A program made the translations under genes and the position numbers. The notes beneath the pieces were generated by a model. The model was given only the letters and a program-made list of their open reading frames with translations, was not told the DNA's origin and did no database searches. 64,000 nucleotides of DNA from Thalassia testudinum (Eukaryota > Streptophyta > Magnoliopsida > Alismatales > Hydrocharitaceae), in contig JAZHRO010000012.1 in assembly GCA_037157565.1 (NCBI GenBank), positions 7,032,501 through 7,096,500 on the forward strand, in the 5' to 3' direction. This document shows, piece by piece, positions 40,664 to 50,190 of this stretch; position 1 is the stretch's first letter; the number at the start of each line of letters is the position of its first letter.

Positions 40664-42558
40664 CGTCTGGGATCTAGGGCAGACGTCCCCGCAGACTTCT
40701 GGACGTCCGGGGAACCAAGCTAAACAGGTAATTCTCTGATCCACCGTTTAAGACGTCTGGAAGGAGTTCCATACGTCTGATTTTGCACAGTATCGTCTTT
40801 CTCGACCCGTTTAGGGCCCGTTTGGGCTCTGTTTTCCGCGATTCGAGTTGCGTTCGTTTCAGAATTAATTCCTCTACCCGCCTACAGTAGCTATACACTG
40901 TTTTGAGACACTCCTTGTGTTTGATCCTTGTGATAGGACCTCGTTCGGTTGCAGTCTTGAGAGTCGCGGAGGCGCGCGGGATCCCCGATCACGCCCCCAT
41001 TACTCCCGTTATACCTGGTAGAGTGGCTTTAAGTATTAATAAAATCTGTTAAAGTATGGAACCATAACTAGAACCTAGGGCGTTGCATGAATCCTAGGAA
41101 TGAGAAATATATGGAATGATAGCTCCTAGGTGTTGCATGAATCCTAGGGCCGGAAAACTAGATTGTATGATAGATCCTAGGATATGGCATGAATCCTAGG
41201 ATGGAAAAACTAGTGGATTGTATATTACTGCAGTCTTGGAAAAATGGAAAGGAATATATAAAGCTGCCTGTAAATCTAATTAACAGCTGCCTGTTATGAA
41301 TAAAGAAACATGTTTGAGATCATGGAATTTGAGAACGTGAATCTGGAAAGTGAAACATATGATGTTCTGAGATAAAGAGCTGGAACCCTACGGGGAATTA
41401 GGAGTGGAACTCCTGGAAAGAAAAAGGAATGGAACTGAGATGTAGTTGTACTGTCTCTTGGGTACGCAGTACCAAGGGAAGTACCTGTACCTGTTTAGTG
41501 CAGAGTGGGGCCAGCCGCCCCAGGGACCCGGGGTTAGGATTGGCCGCTCTGTACCGACTTGTTGGCCCTCGTGTACGTAGTACCGAGGAGAGCTAGTAGT
41601 GTTAGGAGAGTACTAGCTACCCCACGGGCCCCGGGGTTCTGCTAGCCTCCTTCACCGACTTGTTAGGCCCACTAGGGCAAACCAGGGTAGTCAGGCGAGG
41701 GTGCGCGGACTGTGGAGGGGCAAGGCCCCGGTTTGGTTACTGTGGAGGGGTTGGACCCCTGTTACTGAGAGGGCTCTGCCCTGGTTCCGTGCTGTGCTTT
41801 GGGCGCACCCGTTAACGGAAACGACTGACCGCGTGCCAGTGCGGGCTAGCTACCTGTGCGTTTATCGCGCGTGCCGTAGTCACCGTTACGTCTGTCAGTG
41901 ACCTTGGGGTGGTTGACTGAGGGTAGGATCACCACGGGGGACTCTCCCGGCCAGGAGAGCACCACGTGCTACTTCTACTTTTGGAAAAGACTGCAATCAA
42001 GATCGTTCCCACGAGGACATTCGAGATCAAGTAAAGGATCTGAGAAATAAATGAAATAGTGAGAAAAATTGAAAGATGTGAATAAAGGAAGTAATAGAAC
42101 ATAACAGCTACTGTACACTCTACTGTTGCCTTTAGTTAGTTTGCCACTCTACTCAGCGTTTTGCTGACGTGTTACACTCGTTACCTTTTTCAGGACCAGG
42201 TGTTGAGCAGCCAGGGTCGGCGGCTGCAGAGGACGCTGGGCCGAGTAGGGTCTAGTAGAGTTACCACAGCTTTGTACCCCTTTTGTTTCTGTTCTAGTGA
42301 GTAGTTTTTGTTTCCACTGTACCTTCTTTACCTGCAGTTTTTGTTTTATGATAAATGTTGTTTTACTGTTGTGGTGGTACCTACTGTAGTAGTTTCTTTC
42401 CTTACTGCTGTACTTTCTTACTGTTAGTTATATTCATGCTGAATGTGGTTTATTTTACTGTCTTTTGGTTACTTCCTCGTTGGACGACTGGGTCTTGGGA
42501 TTAGTCGAGTCGGTCCGGTTCTCGTGTCTCGTAGGGACTCGGGAACCGGGTCGTTACA
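40664..42558 (+). repeat. Right arm of the inverted repeat (LTR sequence, forward)
   Basis: It ends CGGGAACCGGGTCGTTACA directly before the primer-binding site, so this is the true 5' LTR of the gag-bearing element, at least its R-U5 part. A TATA box (TATATAAAG) is at 41255-41263. GC-rich small hairpins (GGGGCAAGGCCCC, GGGGTTGGACCCC) lie at about 41715-41760, and a ~110-bp direct repeat begins at 41463 and 41573. Confidence 0.93.
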
Positions 42559-42561
42559 AGA

Positions 42562-42573
42562 TGGTATCAGAGC
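42562..42573 (+). other. Primer-binding site, initiator tRNA-Met type
   Basis: TGGTATCAGAGC, three bases after the LTR end, is the standard plant retrotransposon primer site complementary to the 3' end of initiator tRNA-Met. Confidence 0.9.
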
Positions 42574-42737
42574 AAGGTCGTCCCGAGAAGTGAATCAACT
42601 GACTGGAAAATAACCAATTCACATGTTTATAGCTAGAGTAGCCACCACAACATATCTCTTGACATGAGCTCTTAGAAGTGTTGTTAGTTACCATCTGTTT
42701 TGACGTTTCCGTTTTGTTTCGCGTCTCCTTGCAGGAG

Positions 42738-43784
42738 ATGCCTCGTCGTGGGACTGGCGAGACTGGCCGCGGGCGCGGCCGAGGGCGAGGTCGGCGAGGT
42801 GGACGTGCTGTCGTTGACGTCTCGGTGGACCAACCACCACTCCCTGGCATCCAGGCCCAGGACCTCGCCAGACTGATACGGGATATTGTACGAGAGGAGC
42901 TCCACCCACCGCCCCGAGCACCTCCTCCTGGGCTGCAGAGGGGGAGTCCTCTGTGGGACCACGCGACGGACGCGGCGCTGGACACGAGGGAGGGGATGGG
43001 CCCCTGCCGCCCCCACCTTCCTCCGACACTTCTGTACACGAGGCACCTTCGCCTGGAGGTGCACCAGCACCTCCCCTACAGCGCCACTTCGAGCTTTTCG
43101 GACAGTTCCGGAAACTGAAGCCCCCCTCCTTCAAGGGGGATGAGGACCCGACCGAGGCAGAGGACTGGCTTGAGCAGCTGGAGAAGATCTTCGACACCCT
43201 TCGCCCCCCGGTGGAGTGCTGCGTGGCCTTTGCCACGTACCAGCTGGAGAGTGCGGCACACCGGTGGTGGAGGGCGGTCCGGGGACAGGAGAGGGACGAG
43301 CCGACGTGGGACCAGTTCGTCACCCTCTTCTGCGAGCAGTACTTTCCCCAGACATGGCAGGACCAGAGGAGGCGGGAGTTCCACACTCTCCGCCAAGGGA
43401 CGATGACCGTGAGCGCGTACCGCACGCGTTTCTTGGAGCTGTCCCGCTTTGCAGCGACAGCGGTAGCCATTGAGGAGGAGCGCCTTTGGAGGTTCACCGA
43501 GGGGCTCCGGCCTGCGATCCGGGGGTATGTCAAACCCCTGAAGCTGCCGACGTTTTCGAGGGTGGTAGAGGCAGCTATGACTTACGAGGAGACCAACCCG
43601 TCCGCGGGAGAGACCGACGGCGGGCGGAAGAGGCCCTTTCAGCCAGACTTCTCACAGGGTCGGCAAGAACGGAGACACGTGGCGTCCGCAGGAGAGCCGT
43701 CACGTTGTGCAGGGCCATCAGTGGCCTTTGGGGGCCCTCGACAGGGGCCAGTCGCCAGCACCGGACCCCCGCCTAGCCGACAGC
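42738..43784 (+). pseudogene. Ty3/gypsy gag, frameshifted and truncated
   Basis: The start ATG at 42738 gives MPRRGTGETG followed by a Gly/Arg-rich stretch and a QDLARLIRDIVREEL helix. Between about 42950 and 43000, in a G-rich run, the frame must change. The second frame continues through the retrotransposon gag domain: FELFGQFRKLKPPSFKGDED near 43085, then AEDWLEQLEKIF, SAAHRWWRAV, TWDQFVTLFCEQYFP, RRREFHTLRQGTMTVSAY and RFTEGLRP. It stops before the CCHC zinc knuckle, where a 26-base LTR end begins. The frame then runs by chance through LTR terminus and flank to 43885. Gag assembles the particle; this version cannot make a full product. Confidence 0.85.
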
Positions 43785-43810
43785 AGGGACTCGGGAACCG
43801 GGTCGTTACA
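43785..43810 (+). other. Residual 26 bases of the 3' LTR end
   Basis: AGGGACTCGGGAACCGGGTC followed by GTTACA is identical to the last 26 bases of the LTR ending at 42558. It directly abuts the broken gag on the left and the target duplication on the right. Confidence 0.9.
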
Positions 43811-43815
43811 ATTGT
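43811..43815. repeat. Target-site duplication ATTGT, right copy
   Basis: It matches 38135-38139. Removing the element and one copy joins purine-rich flanks on both sides. Confidence 0.9.
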
Positions 43816-44176
43816 CGAAGAACTCTGCGAGACAAGGAGAGTTTGTGCGAAGTGTGGGGGAGGAGAAGGCTCTGCGTGGGGTTAGATGGATCGACATTTG
43901 CTGTCGATTCTATTAGTAAGCGATGACAAATGTCTAAATTAATTCCAATCTTTACACCTAAATTTTGGTGACTTTAGCATATACATTTTATCCTGCAATT
44001 TATCGTCACTTTTTAGAATACAAGACGACAAATATTTATTAAATATTGCTTTTTGCTAGAAATTGGGAGGTTAATTTTAATAATGTATTCATTATCATTT
44101 ATATAAATAAGTGATGACAAAAATCTTTTTGTCGTTGCTTGGTCAATCGACGGTAGATCTACTTTTTGTAGTAGAG
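43816..44176. mobile_element. Possible end of a CACTA-like DNA transposon
   Basis: The right edge reads CTACTTTTTGTAGTAG. In reverse complement this is CTACTACAAAAAG, close to the CACTACAAAAA start of plant CACTA elements. Inside are short repeated motifs in both orientations (GACGACAAAT, CGATGACAAAT, TCGACATTTGCTGTCGA), like CACTA subterminal repeats. I did not find a convincing partner terminus, so this is tentative. Confidence 0.35.
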
Positions 44177-44559
44177 CTAGAATTAAAAGTGAAGTGATCC
44201 TATGAGCATTTTGCAAGGGTAGCTAACTGTTGAAATTTCTTTAGAGAGAGGGATGGAAATGGACTTGGAATTCCATTGTGAAATCGTGATATAGAATAAT
44301 GTAGGGGAAAGTGATGAGAAATAATGTGAAGGAATGAAATGAAAATCCATCGTATCCTCTACTTAATCATCCCCCAAACCCCTCCAGTAAAATAAAAAAT
44401 GAATGCAGTTAATATTTACATAATGAATATATTATGCAACCTGGTATAGACAAAAATGTATGAAATTTATGCAAACCTAATCTAGATGTACTAATTAATT
44501 AACAGATTAATCTAATACAAAGATGCAAGTATTGCAATGAAATTAACATAAATTAAGCA
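44177..44559. other. AT-rich DNA, no gene seen
   Basis: There is no coding or structural signal between the putative CACTA end and the LINE remnant. Confidence 0.5.
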
Positions 44560-45360
44560 TAAATAGTGTCAATATATGCATGCACATCAAGAACATCTCC
44601 AACAAAGGCACCTATCTCACTTCGAAGTGTGTTTGTTGGTTCTCTCCCTTTTGTAAGAGTATTGATCATCTTTTTCAAGAGAGTAACTTACCTGGAAAGT
44701 CTTCACTTAGATATGTACAATTTTGCCTTCCTTATCCAAACTCCTTCTAATGCTGATAATATATTCCTCAATCATGACCATAAGATTCCAGCCCTAATCT
44801 TTAAGAAAAATCAAATTATTATGGCCTTTTCGAAGTTGTGGAATGAAGAGTTTCGACCTCAGAATTAACATTTCATTTTGCTTAAGTTGTGGCACAACTT
44901 TAAGCTGAGAAGTTGGTCGCTTTGTTGAAAAATTGAAGTTTTAGTTGTTGCTTGGACCAAACCCTCAGTCAATCTTAAGGGAAAATATGTTAATTGCAGA
45001 GATTCTATTGCTATTGTTGCTTCTAAGACCTCCTTGGAGGAAGGCACTACTACAAGCCTAATGCTAGCTTTTAAGGCTTTGAGTATCTTCGATAGACAAC
45101 ATTTGAACACAAAGATTGAAGTTGAGACCACTTCTAGCAATGAGAGAGTTGGTTGCCGTGAAAAATCTTTGGTTGATAAAGTAAAACGAGACTTCACAAA
45201 CTTACAAATCTCGCTCTTCTATGTTTTGGTTGAAGCAAATCTTACTATGGTGGCTCTTGCCATACATGCTCATCATTTTGAAGCTAGCCAAGTCAAGACT
45301 TTCTATGGCCTCCAAAGCCTTCCTGGTCATATGCAAGGATTGTTGTGTCTATACAAGTGA
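44560..45360 (+). pseudogene. LINE 3' end: zinc-binding RT-associated and RNase H-like remnant
   Basis: A CVCWFSPFCKSIDHLFQES segment near 44615-44680 resembles the C-x2-C...HLF block of the zinc-binding domain that follows plant LINE reverse transcriptases. Further on, an ALKALSIFDRQHLNTKIEVE-like segment near 45065-45125 and FYVLVEANLTMVALAIHAH near 45220-45275 resemble the RNase H-like C-terminal domain (the usual form being REANxxADxLAKxA). Frames are broken near 44866. The piece is not adjacent to the LINE ending at 26659 and has the same orientation. Confidence 0.6.
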
Positions 45361-46126
45361 GATCTCTTCAACATTCATTTTAGATGATGGCTCGTTCATT
45401 TTTAATATTGCAAATGCTTCTTATTGTTCTTATTGTTGTAAAGGTATGAGTAGTAGTCCACTTTTGTTATTTTCTTTTTGAGTATGGTCTTCCACGTGTT
45501 AGTCTATTTTTTTCATCTTGTATTGTATAGGTCATGATCTAGTTCTTCTGCCCTACCTTTTGACGGCCTTCATTGGTGAGAGAGGGATGAATAAATTTAT
45601 CTCTCATCTTTCTTTAAAAGGGAGGGTGACGTGTTCCATACATATGAATTTGCTACGATGTCTCTCTTATGGCATTAATTTTGGACACCCCTTCTTATAC
45701 CATTACTACATTTATTCATAATTTTTTCTCGTAAATAGTTACTAATTCTAACTTAACAAACCCCTAACTACTTTATCTTCTGGAAGATTTAGCTAATCAA
45801 ACAACTCAACATGCATGCTTGAAATCATCTCAACTACCTGACAAATGTGCCAATGTAAATATATAAGTCATACGGTGTGGTAATAACAATGCAAAGAAGT
45901 TAACTGGCCATAAGGATTAGGGAGGTATACGCCCTTTATTTTTTTGGCAGGACGTGGGTAACATGCAAATCCCTCTCTCTCAATAAAAGTAATCCCAAAT
46001 CATCTCTCAAAAAAAGGAAAGCAATCCCAAAATCATCTCTCAAAGAAAGAAAGTAATCCCAAATCTACTACGTCAGAACTCTAACAAAATTTCTTTCCAA
46101 TCATGAAAAGACAAAATACTCCAAAT
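45361..46126. other. Intergenic DNA, no gene seen
   Basis: It contains only short frames and small direct repeats near 45960-46070 (CAATCCCAAATCATCTCTC repeated about three times). Confidence 0.55.
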
Positions 46127-46186
46127 CACACACACACACACACCCACACACACACACACACTCTCTCTCTCTCTCTCTCTCTCTCT
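46127..46186. repeat. (CA)n(CT)n compound microsatellite
   Basis: A CA run with one CCC interruption is followed directly by a CT run. It lies about 150 bases upstream of the TATA box of the ERF gene. Confidence 0.95.
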
Positions 46187-46340
46187 ACCGTTCTCCGCGG
46201 CCATTACGTTCTCCCCCCACCTCAACTCCTTCGTTCCGCTTCTTTCCCTCTGCCCATAAATTTTTTATTTCCACGTTCCGTCAATTAATTACATGTGCAG
46301 AAGGATTAGCTCCTTCAGTGACAGCCATTCCAACTCTCCC

Positions 46341-46348
46341 TATAAAAT
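46341..46348 (+). promoter_or_regulatory. TATA box of the ERF gene
   Basis: TATAAAAT lies 128 bases before the chosen start codon. Transcription would begin near 46370, which leaves a leader of about 100 bases with one upstream ATG at 46408. Confidence 0.65.
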
Positions 46349-46468
46349 AAGGAATCCCAAAGATCGATCCGGATTCCCCTCTCCAATTTCTCTCCACGAG
46401 CACTTAAATGCACGTACATACCTTTGCTTCTCCCACGCTCTTTCTTCGTGATACGCCAACAAATCAGC

Positions 46469-47167
46469 ATGCCGAGATCGACCTCCCCCGCCGTGGGACG
46501 ACTTACGGTGACCTTTGCCGATCCCGACGCCACAGACTCCTCATCGTCCTCGGAAGAAACCTCCGACCGGCGAATTTCCCACCAGAAGAAGGAAGCACCG
46601 AAGCGCCACGTAATCGAGATTGCCCTCGGGCCCCCTCCAGCCCCCGAAGCAGCAGGCACGACCTTTGCGTCAGTGGAGGAGAAGACCGCGAAGAAGTTCC
46701 GGGGCGTACGCAGGCGGCCGTGGGGGAGGTGGGCGGCGGAGATCCGCGACCCGAAGCTCGGCGCGCGAAGGTGGCTAGGGACATACGGTACGCCGGAGGA
46801 GGCGGCCGCCGTGTACGACAGGGCAGCTATCGCGATACGTGGCCCCGATGCGAAGACCAACTTCGGCGTTGAGGCGTACGTCGAGCCCTACCGCGGCCTG
46901 TCCCCCAAGTCCGCGCCGAAGTCGGAGCGCTCGCTGAGAGTCCAAGCAGAAGAGAAAGCGGAGGCCACGAAGGAGACCGATCCTTTTGAATGGCTTGAGC
47001 ATTTAAATGGATTATATAGATTTGAATTTTCAAACGCGGAAGAATCAATGCTGATGATCTTCTATGGTTGTACTTTGATAGGGGATGACTTGTATTATAT
47101 GCCGAGGACGAGCTTACACTTCGCTGACTTAGAGGAATTTATACATGTGTTTGAGGCCACCGGTTGA
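46469..47167 (+). CDS. AP2/ERF transcription factor, group VI (cytokinin-response-factor-like)
   Basis: One exon encodes 232 residues. I chose the ATG at 46469; the frame is open further upstream but without an ATG. Residues 17-30 ([16 protein letters not shown] region) match the acidic TEH/CRF-type motif of group VI ERFs. One AP2 domain spans about 76-133 ([36 protein letters not shown]). The A and D in WAAEIRD are those typical of the ERF subfamily, which binds GCC-box DNA. The acidic C-terminal third may be an activation region. Base composition drops sharply from GC-rich to AT-rich near 46990. Group VI factors respond to cytokinin and stress; the precise role of this one cannot be read from sequence. 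An out-of-frame upstream ATG at 46408 opens a frame overlapping the gene to 46872 and could lower translation. Confidence 0.92.
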   Translation: MPRSTSPAVGRLTVTFADPDATDSSSSSEETSDRRISHQKKEAPKRHVIEIALGPPPAPEAAGTTFASVEEKTAKKFRGVRRRPWGRWAAEIRDPKLGARRWLGTYGTPEEAAAVYDRAAIAIRGPDAKTNFGVEAYVEPYRGLSPKSAPKSERSLRVQAEEKAEATKETDPFEWLEHLNGLYRFEFSNAEESMLMIFYGCTLIGDDLYYMPRTSLHFADLEEFIHVFEATG

Positions 47168-48761
47168 GAATTGCCGAACGTTCAGTTCAATTTTGTATCG
47201 AGGAATTTTTTTTTTTTAATTATTATGTAATTGTTTTGCGTAAACTTTTTCGCTTACACGGATGCTCGTATTGAATACCGATTTGCAATTAAAGAAATTG
47301 CTATGTAGTATCTATATGGGAATTTTACGTTGATGTAATTTGAAACAATTGAAATTATTTTTCTATCAATGTGTTAGCAACTATTGCTATTAATGTCCTT
47401 GCAAAACTTACGTCGTTAACGTGAATGTTACCCGATTATTTCTCCGTTTGTTCACTAACCAGAGTTAAGGAAAAGTTGACTCAAGTTAAGTTAAAAGCAC
47501 TAACCACGAAGCGAGATAGACGGTGGTGATTTAAGCTATCTTTAGAAATGAATTGGACGGATGGGATTTATTATGGATGCTCTCCTTTCTCTTTCGCCTT
47601 CTACTCGACCTAGAGGGTCAGGATGCAGTCAGCAAGGAGGTACGCGTCAACCAACCTTGCTCCTCTTCCTTCATCGATGTCTTCTCCAACTTTGACGAAA
47701 CCACCTTCATCACCGACTCTCCCCTCCTCCTATCCTCTTCTACTTCCTTTTTTTCCTTTTTGTCCTTCTCTATTTCTTTCCCCCTCTTTGTCAACCCACC
47801 ATCGACCCCACCAACACCACCGACCACCACCGTCAATGCCATCCCTCCTTCTCCTCCTCTTTTTCCATGTCGATAGCCGCCACACATATGCACTCAACAC
47901 CACAGTCACTGGCCTTCGCGTTCTCCCTCTCCTTTTCTTCTTTAACCTCCACCACCGCTGGTGAACCTAACACCCACGGCTGCATCCTCGTAAAATACAG
48001 GCAGCCAGGCTCGCCTCTCGTCTTGCCATGACCTCGCAATCAATCCTCTCGACCTCCTCTACTTCCTTGTCATCTCAATTTGTTCGATCGTCACGCATAC
48101 GTCATCAATTTCGACCCGAAACCCGCAACCCACACCACCCCCTGTCTGGCCTCTGTTTTTTTTTTTTTTTCTTCTCTACTCCACACAACAACCCCCGCGT
48201 CCTCCATCCTCATCGTAGCCAGCCATCATTGCCTTCACCATAGCCTCCCTTCGACGTCGACGATGTTGCTACTGTTGGTGTTGTTGCTTCTTGTTGTTGT
48301 TTGTTGTTGCTGCTATTGTTTTTTTTTCTTAACTTAAATGTACTCAAAAGAACCAATTTATAACAACCACGATTTCGTAAGGGCTCCTCAAAAAGCTTCA
48401 ATAAAGAAGCCTTCCAACATATAACTACAGACTCCGTCTTGTGGAACTAATTTCAAATGTGCAAACAGAATGTGTAAAACACATCAATGATGTAATTAGC
48501 TACTTGGATGTGCTAGCAGCAGTATCAGTTGTAGTTGCAGTCCTCTTCTACCTCTAGAGTGCCCTTCCTATCTCTGTTATCGACCCCAATAGCATCTTAA
48601 GAGGCGATGGGAAACGAGAGGTAGCTGTAGGAAATAGGGGGAGTGAGCGACAGAGCAGTGGAAGAGGGGGAAAGATTGTGACGACTACGTGATTGCAGGG
48701 GTGGGAGAGGTCAGCGTGGGGAGATTGAAGAGAGCTACCGCTATTGTTATTTCAGAGCTTG
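47168..48761. other. Intergenic DNA with CT/CAC-rich low-complexity parts
   Basis: The ERF 3' untranslated region probably occupies the first 100-200 bases. From 47550 to 48340 are Ser/Pro- and Leu-coding low-complexity frames, a poly-T run near 48155 and (TTG)n-like DNA near 48260-48320. I recognise no gene. The target site of the Athila insertion is at 48762. Confidence 0.55.
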
Positions 48762-48766
48762 AGGAA
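48762..48766. repeat. Target-site duplication AGGAA, left copy
   Basis: It is identical to 60855-60859 and abuts the TG terminus of the Athila element. Confidence 0.92.
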
Positions 48767-50164
48767 TGACGTGCGCGTGCACGTGTGTTTGGAAGTGTCG
48801 TTATAGTTTGCACTTGCGACGTCAGTTTTAAAGTAAAGAAACGGATGTGAGTCCGAGTGTCTGTCTCAGGGAGGTGTAAAAATCGGATTCTTCTTGTCAC
48901 TTATTGTCACGAAAAATTGTGGGGTTTTGCTTGCGAAAAGGCGCAGGTGAAAAGCGAGAGAGAGAGAGAAAGAGAGAGAGATTAGGGTTAGAATTGTTTC
49001 ATTCGCAACATGCAACTTGAATAGAAAATAGAGCAAACAATTGAATAGAAAACAACTTCATTAATCATGCAACTTTAATTCATAATTACAACACTAGATA
49101 AATGCTTGAACATAAGTAAAGTAAAACTTAAAAGAAGGGAAGAGAGAGAGGGGGGATAGCGAGGCAGCCACGGTGGTGGAGAGGGCTCCGTCGGCGGCTC
49201 GTCATCTCCGGTGATTACAAAAGGGATTAAAGGTAGCTAGGAGGGGGGTAGAGTAGTTGCAAGTGGAGTGAATGCCTTGAATGGGTGGTTGGAAGGGGTT
49301 TAAATAGGGAGAAGGGCTTTCCAAATGAAAAAGGGGTTTTAGCGACGGACGTCGCTAAAACCTTTCCCAAAACGTCGATGAAGACCCCTGCCCGCCGGTC
49401 GCTCGCCCGCAGCTGTGCTTCTTCGCGCCTGATCAGTGTACGCATGCCGTAAGCCATCCCATCTAAGATCGGACAGCTGGGATCTCGTACGAGGCGCACG
49501 CCTGAATCGCGCCCTCGCGCCCGCGTCATCGCGCGCGTTTGGTCAGGGCGCATCTGCGGGCCCCACGTCTCGCTATCGCGCCAGTCCGCTGCTGATCAGG
49601 CGGCCCAATTTTGCCCGCGCACGTCGTCGTCTCCGCATTTCAGCACCGCGCAATTCGAACCCACGTCGCGTGAGCGCGGGTTAGCGCTCTAACTGCTGCG
49701 TTGCGCCCACTACTTTGTCACGACTAGGGCGGGCGCGCAAGCGATTCTCAGTCGTTCGATCGAAGATTGACGGCTGAGATTTGTCCTCCGGGTGAAGGTG
49801 GAAGCGTGCGACGATTTGGGCGCGGCGAGCGGGCGCCACGTGGCGCGCTGTGGGCCGTTGATCATCAGGTCAACGATCAGAACTTCTTGGGCCCATTGTA
49901 GGAGCTCCGGATGTCGGATTTGGCCAATTTCAAGTCCGTTGAACTTCGTTTGTCGCTCTGAATCCATTAGTGCGATTTGATTGCTCATCTGAGGCCTGCT
50001 TTGACAAGTGCTCATACAAATGGCCATTAATGCTGTTTTATAAGCAATCTTGACGTATGATGCATGCAATTATCCCATTCTATTTATGATGTATTATCTG
50101 TGCATTTTATTCTTAAGATGGGCCCTATTTAACAAAATTATCACCCCAAGATGCAGTGTTATCA
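48767..50164 (-). repeat. 3' LTR of the Athila element
   Basis: It starts TGACGTGCGCG and ends GTGTTATCA on the plus strand, matching the 5' LTR over its length (1398 against 1402 bases). It contains a (GA)n run near 48957-48980 and a degraded copy of the tRNA-like module at about 49640-49710. Confidence 0.93.
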
Positions 50165-50190
50165 TACTCCCATGCTTACTCCTTGCTAGT
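50165..50190 (-). other. Polypurine tract region of the Athila element
   Basis: On the minus strand the sequence just before the 3' LTR reads AGTAAGCATGGGAGTA, preceded by GGACTAGCAAGG. It is less purine-pure than usual but matches the tract contexts at 2009 and 18291. Confidence 0.6.

Larger units (their letters stand above)
38140..43810 (+). mobile_element. Ty3/gypsy derivative with a 1.9 kb inverted-repeat LTR
   Basis: The 5671-base insertion begins TGTAACGACCC, ends GGGTCGTTACA and is flanked by a perfect ATTGT duplication. In order it holds: an LTR sequence in reverse orientation (38140-40034), a 629-base spacer, the same LTR sequence forward (40664-42558), an initiator-tRNA-Met primer site (42562), a frameshifted gag (42738-43784), and only the last 26 bases of an LTR (43785-43810). 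The rest of gag, all of pol and nearly the whole 3' LTR are absent. The duplication and termini say it integrated as one unit, or that deletion and inversion happened without disturbing either end. It is non-autonomous. Confidence 0.9.

Noticed and set aside
40210..40739. Pro/Arg/Ala-rich frames in the hairpin spacer
   Set aside because: They are GC-driven, open on both strands, and cross from spacer into LTR arm; no domain is seen.
43811..43885. Coding continuation of gag to 43885
   Set aside because: These codons are in the target duplication and host flank; gag sequence ends at 43784.
46424..46468. Longer start for the ERF protein at 46424
   Set aside because: The codon at 46424 is TTG; the first in-frame ATG is at 46469 and it begins the conserved N-terminal motif.
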